Virus record (IMG/VR): IMGVR_UViG_3300000101_000064
Location: 1-34,420 of that record
Origin: a virus
Reading direction: 5' to 3' (one strand)
DNA: 34,420 nucleotides
Below are positions 30,890 to 34,420 of this stretch, one piece after another. Numbering within the stretch: the first letter of the stretch is position 1; every line of letters starts with the position of its first letter. A program made the translations under genes and the position numbers. The notes under the pieces were generated by a model. The model ran no database searches. It was not told the DNA's origin and saw only the letters and a list, made by a program, of their open reading frames with translations.

Positions 30890-32722
30890 TTAGTGTACAT
30901 CTGCATAGGTTTGACCATACTGTATGTCAATACCTAAGTCAACATTTAATCTTAGTTGTTCGTTAAGTTTTTCTATTGCCCACTGTAGGGCTGATGTGTG
31001 TTCATTCTCCTCACCTTTCTTAATAACATTAATGCTTTCATCGTGGAACTGACCTATAATGTTTGACCTCTTTGATCGGTACAGTGCAACCCACCTATCA
31101 AAACAGTAAGCACCTGTGCTCTGGTTGATAGTAGAGAAAGCATCCTTCTTAAACCGTAGACTGTGCCAGAACTTACTGACTGGGTTCTGTATCCACATAT
31201 CTTGGTTTATCTTCCTTGGTTCTTGATCTTCACAGAACTTCTTGACAGACCAGTTACGGTTCCAATAAGCATCTAGTAAATCCTTAGCTTGCTTCTCAGA
31301 CATATCTGTTTCACGAGATAACTTAGGCGCACCAATGCCATAGGTAGCAGAGTAGTTTACCACCTTGAAGTTCTTACGTAGTTCTTTTAGCTTTGGCATT
31401 TCACCCCTATTGTACTTATCTATCTCCTCTTGAGTAGCATATCCAGCATGTCTTGCCAAGTCTAAATGGGGATCAAAACCAGGCTGTGACATTTCTGCCA
31501 CATAGTCAGGATCGTATGAGTGCATATAGTGGCGTTTGGTTGTGTCCTCTAGTGAGGTCATGTCTGCACCACAGAGAAGGTAACCATCAGGTGCAGTCAA
31601 GCAGCCACGTATCTCCATACCCCAAGGCTTATCTACACCTGGAAGATTAACCAGAGGCTTCTGATGTTTGAAGCGTAGTGTGTTAGTCAGGCCAGCAATC
31701 TCTGCCTTGACATACCCATCACGTTGACACTCCAAGAAACCCTTGAGTATACCTAGCCTGTGTTGTAGGACAGTTAGTCCATCAAGAACTTGTACCTGTT
31801 TGTTATCATCCATCAATATCTTAACAGACTTAGTAAGCTCACCATACACTCTGACTTGTGGTATCTTACGTTCCCCAACATACTTGAATGTGCAGGGCTT
31901 CCAGCCAAGACCAAACAACCAGTCCTTAACCTGATCAGATGACATAGGGTTAGCTGCCTCAACACCTTTGACAACTGTTACCTCACCCTCATAGTCATGG
32001 GGTAGCCCTTCACCAGCTAGTAGGTCAGCCCACTTCTTTCCTTGGGAAGAGAGTGATCCATCTTTCTTATAGCAGGACTTTGGTTTGCTTTTGACTGCCA
32101 TAATCTTTCGCATTGGCATAACGTCTACCAACTCTTGTGTCTTATGATCTTGTAAGTCAGTAAGCTGTTGCACTAGGTCTTTTGCTTTTTGTACATCTAA
32201 CTTCCAACCTTGGTGCTCTGCTTCTTTAGCACAGTCCATTTTAAATTGAAGGTAACGAAAGAAACGATTGAGTTCTGTCTTGTCTTTATAGATAAACATA
32301 AACCGTTTGATCAAGTCTTGCCACAGTTTACAGTTAATCTTCACATCTTCTTGGCAACGATGTATGTACTCCTCTGTAGTTAAGTTGTGCCAATCAGTAA
32401 TGACTGGTTTAGGTATACCAAAGTCTTCACCAAAGGTGTCAAGACCATGCCGTGATCTGTTGTAGTTGATCACCCAAGACATAGGCAGGGTATCAAACAA
32501 CTGAGCCTTAATCTTTATATCAAGAATTTTTTCCAACAAAGGTATATCGTATCGAATTATGTTATGCCCTATCAAACCCTTTGCATTGAGTAGGATATTA
32601 CGCATAGCATTGTAGTCACTAGTGCTTATAAGTGAACCACCATTAGGATTACGACAGCTAAGACAATGTATCTTAGTTGCATCCTCTAGTAGACCATCTG
32701 CTTCTATGTCAAATACTATCAT
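30890..32722 (-). CDS. T7-like family A DNA polymerase
   Basis: The 610-residue protein carries an N-terminal 3'-5' exonuclease domain and a C-terminal polymerase domain. Exonuclease residues are Asp5 and Glu7 in FDIEADG, GHNIIRYDIPLL (52-63), and Asp126 in the YxxxxxxD motif. Polymerase motif A is GADMTSLED with Asp387. Motif B (the O helix) is R449-x3-K453-x3-Y457-x3-YG. Motif C is HDE at 560-562. The site equivalent to E. coli Phe762 is Tyr, as in T7 polymerase. The length is shorter than T7 gp5 (704). The start overlaps the primase-helicase stop as ATGA. All catalytic residues appear intact, including proofreading. Confidence 0.92.
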   Translation of the reverse strand: MIVFDIEADGLLEDATKIHCLSCRNPNGGSLISTSDYNAMRNILLNAKGLIGHNIIRYDIPLLEKILDIKIKAQLFDTLPMSWVINYNRSRHGLDTFGEDFGIPKPVITDWHNLTTEEYIHRCQEDVKINCKLWQDLIKRFMFIYKDKTELNRFFRYLQFKMDCAKEAEHQGWKLDVQKAKDLVQQLTDLQDHKTQELVDVMPMRKIMAVKSKPKSCYKKDGSLSSQGKKWADLLAGEGLPHDYEGEVTVVKGVEAANPMSSDQVKDWLFGLGWKPCTFKYVGERKIPQVRVYGELTKSVKILMDDNKQVQVLDGLTVLQHRLGILKGFLECQRDGYVKAEIAGLTNTLRFKHQKPLVNLPGVDKPWGMEIRGCLTAPDGYLLCGADMTSLEDTTKRHYMHSYDPDYVAEMSQPGFDPHLDLARHAGYATQEEIDKYNRGEMPKLKELRKNFKVVNYSATYGIGAPKLSRETDMSEKQAKDLLDAYWNRNWSVKKFCEDQEPRKINQDMWIQNPVSKFWHSLRFKKDAFSTINQSTGAYCFDRWVALYRSKRSNIIGQFHDESINVIKKGEENEHTSALQWAIEKLNEQLRLNVDLGIDIQYGQTYADVH

Positions 32723-34332
32723 AGATTAACGACATTATCTTTTTGTGTGAAGGGTACATCCTCTGTAAGTATGGTTGTCTCAGGGTCATAGTATACTGCC
32801 CCTGCATTACCCAACCTAGCAAAAGGTCTGTTCTTATCCACGATAAAGTTAGTAGTGTTCTGCAATATTTCATCCTCTGATTCTACATCTCTGTCTATCT
32901 TTATACAGATAATTGCTTCTTCTTCAAGGGATGCAGCATACTTTGTCCTACCATCATCATTAACCTGTGATATAAATACCACACCAATGTTCAACTCCTT
33001 GGCTAGTTGTGCCATACGTGCACCCAGTGTTGTGAGTGTACTGGTAGCACCATCAACACCACTGCTAGACAGGTATGCAAGACGCTGTACGTGATCCACA
33101 AAAACATAATGTGCACCAAATACAGTGGCTGCAGTACGTGTGTGGTCTAGTAGCTTGAGTGGATCATCGTGGCTCCGCATTTCAAACACAATGGTTCTGT
33201 TGTTCTCTGTGTCAGCAGCTATCTGCCCTGCACGTATCACCTCATCTAAGCTGATGTTGTTTGCTGCAGCATCATCGTTTGTTCTGACGTTACAGCCCAG
33301 GTGATATGTCGCCATTGCTCTATAGGTAGTCGATTTCATTTCTTCCATGTGAAGGAGTGCTACCCTAACACCATCAGTGCTTAGTAGGCCAGCCTCAAAG
33401 TAACGTATCACCTCAGTCTTACCCGTACCTCTGGGAGCTTTGATGAAGGTCAGTCCACCCTTAACCATACCCCTGATCTTACTGTCCAGACCTGAGTGAC
33501 CTGTTGGTGTGTATGAGTATGGGTTCTCATTACGTATAGCTTCATCTACATCCTGACAGGTGATAAAGAAGTTATCAGGTGAATACTTCTGTGGCTTCAT
33601 AGCTGCCCACATAAGTTCTTTACCGTCACCCTTAGTCAGGAAGTCATTGGCATCCTTGTGCTTGGACATAGGCACATAAAAGAATTTATCTGGCAGAACT
33701 GAGTATAACTTGTCAGCAGCACGTCTACCTGCATCATCTAGCTCACCTGCATAGATGATTGTCTCAAAAGACTTAAGGTAGTCTATGTTCTTCTGTAAGA
33801 ACTTCTCACCAATAGATGCGCTGGGCAGTGACTTGACGGGAAACTTCTCACCAAGTATTTCATATAGACTTGCTGCATCAAACTCACCCTCAGTAAGGTA
33901 CAGACGCTTGCTTGTACCCGCATTAAACTCAGGGCCAAACAGGTGAACCATACCTAAGCCTGTGTCCTTCACCCAGGTCTTAGACTTATCATTGAAAGCC
34001 CTATACTTGGTTGTGTGTGGATACTTGTAGGCATACCTAACAGGTTGCCCATCCTCACCCAACTGTATCTGAATACCATAGAGTTGACACACATCAGGCT
34101 TGATGCCCCGTATGCCCTCGTAGGTTCCAGACTTTACATTTACGTCCATTATGTTTATCCTTTGCTTCGCTGGATATTGATCCTTAGCCCAATCAAATGT
34201 GGACTTAGAACTGGGGTAGGAAGTACCACAACTGTGGCAGTAGCCGTACCCTTCATCGTTCCAATTAAATGCATCACTTGACCCACAGTCCTCAAAGGGA
34301 CAAGCTAAATGTGGTGTGTCACCTTCTGCCAT
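32719..34332 (-). CDS. Bifunctional primase-helicase (T7 gp4-like)
   Basis: The protein has 537 residues from ATG 34332, chosen because AGGAGAGGAG lies about eight bases upstream; an in-frame ATG 13 codons earlier would read through that site. A zinc ribbon (Cys11, Cys16, Cys32, Cys35) is followed by a TOPRIM-type primase region with TEGEFDA (147-153) and GELDDAG (196-202). The RecA-like helicase has Walker A APRGTGKTE (299-307), Walker B YVFVDH with Asp413, and a VVFISQ motif. It should unwind DNA and lay primers at the fork for the adjacent polymerase. The length is close to T7 gp4 (566). Confidence 0.9.
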   Translation of the reverse strand: MAEGDTPHLACPFEDCGSSDAFNWNDEGYGYCHSCGTSYPSSKSTFDWAKDQYPAKQRINIMDVNVKSGTYEGIRGIKPDVCQLYGIQIQLGEDGQPVRYAYKYPHTTKYRAFNDKSKTWVKDTGLGMVHLFGPEFNAGTSKRLYLTEGEFDAASLYEILGEKFPVKSLPSASIGEKFLQKNIDYLKSFETIIYAGELDDAGRRAADKLYSVLPDKFFYVPMSKHKDANDFLTKGDGKELMWAAMKPQKYSPDNFFITCQDVDEAIRNENPYSYTPTGHSGLDSKIRGMVKGGLTFIKAPRGTGKTEVIRYFEAGLLSTDGVRVALLHMEEMKSTTYRAMATYHLGCNVRTNDDAAANNISLDEVIRAGQIAADTENNRTIVFEMRSHDDPLKLLDHTRTAATVFGAHYVFVDHVQRLAYLSSSGVDGATSTLTTLGARMAQLAKELNIGVVFISQVNDDGRTKYAASLEEEAIICIKIDRDVESEDEILQNTTNFIVDKNRPFARLGNAGAVYYDPETTILTEDVPFTQKDNVVNL

Positions 34333-34420
34333 TCGTTTTACTCCTCTCCTTTCCTCTTTGTCTTTCATCATCTGTCATTTCACGTATGCCCACCTGTGTC
34401 AACCCCAAAAGAGACTGCCA
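34319..34420 (-). CDS. C-terminal end of an unknown upstream gene (5' part outside window)
   Basis: Reading leftward from the right edge, a frame is open for 33 codons to TGA at 34319-34321. It overlaps the primase-helicase start by 14 bases. The visible end (GLTQVGIREMTDDERQRGKE, then a basic tail) looks protein-like, and the overlap fits the tight spacing of this operon. Too little is visible to assign a function. It might also be untranslated leader. Confidence 0.45.
   Translation of the reverse strand, partial: WQSLLGLTQVGIREMTDDERQRGKERSKTNGRR

Noticed and set aside
34397-34402. TTGACA on the - strand before the primase-helicase gene
   Set aside because: The best -10 at 16-18 bp is only about 3/6 (AATGAC), and the site lies within a frame open from the window edge. 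Too weak to call a promoter.
1-34420. tRNA genes, integrase, repressor or attachment sites
   Set aside because: All gaps are short except 2846-3091, which shows no cloverleaf. None of the proteins carries recombinase or repressor motifs.

Overview
The window is part of the genome of a lytic, short-tailed (podovirus-like) phage with T7-type head, tail and replication genes. The DNA is AT-rich. Several protein families are ones I associate with marine phages: the EGEYVVPADVV protein, the SLTTEPKNA protein, TGNATDFGDL propeller repeats and AELNILDGVTAT fibre repeats. No integrase, repressor, attachment site, tRNA or CRISPR array is visible. A T7-like DNA polymerase, a cobalamin-dependent ribonucleotide reductase and a MazG protein recall roseophage SIO1/cobavirus-type marine podoviruses. 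That placement is an inference, and the host cannot be named from the sequence. Terminase, portal and any phage RNA polymerase are not in the window.

Layout. Positions 1-25209 form a rightward virion arm. It begins with a truncated GGL-motif protein, a scaffold-like protein and a 246-bp leader with a sigma70-like promoter. The major capsid protein, a probable decoration protein and a UUCG-hairpin terminator follow. Next come two tail-tube/adaptor-type proteins (312 and 580 aa), an 805-aa fibre, a 121-aa beta protein and three tandem propeller proteins. After a second candidate promoter (about 13.5 kb) lie four small genes, two of them membrane proteins that may act in lysis. The arm ends with an ejection-protein block: a 1168-aa protein with 22-residue repeats, a virion transglycosylase, two conserved proteins and a 1256-aa internal protein.

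Positions 25211-34420 form a leftward replication and nucleotide-metabolism arm, written here from right to left in its own reading order. It runs: end of an unknown gene, primase-helicase, DNA polymerase A, ssDNA-binding protein, RecE-like exonuclease, small PDDEXK nuclease and a 76-aa protein. An internal promoter and a 53-aa gene come next, then a 67-aa protein, MazG, class II ribonucleotide reductase, a nuclease-like protein, a DUF3310 protein, an RMF-like microprotein and a 73-aa protein. Many junctions are ATGA or GTGA overlaps, so translation is probably coupled.

The two arms converge tail to tail with one base between stop codons and no visible terminator. A near-identical promoter (TTGAC, 16-bp spacer, TATAACTAGG) occurs once in each arm, before the capsid gene and before the MazG/RNR block. 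Replication genes would copy the genome with dNTPs made by the B12-dependent reductase. The virion arm would then build a capsid, a short tail with elaborate beta-rich adhesins and an internal DNA-ejection apparatus.
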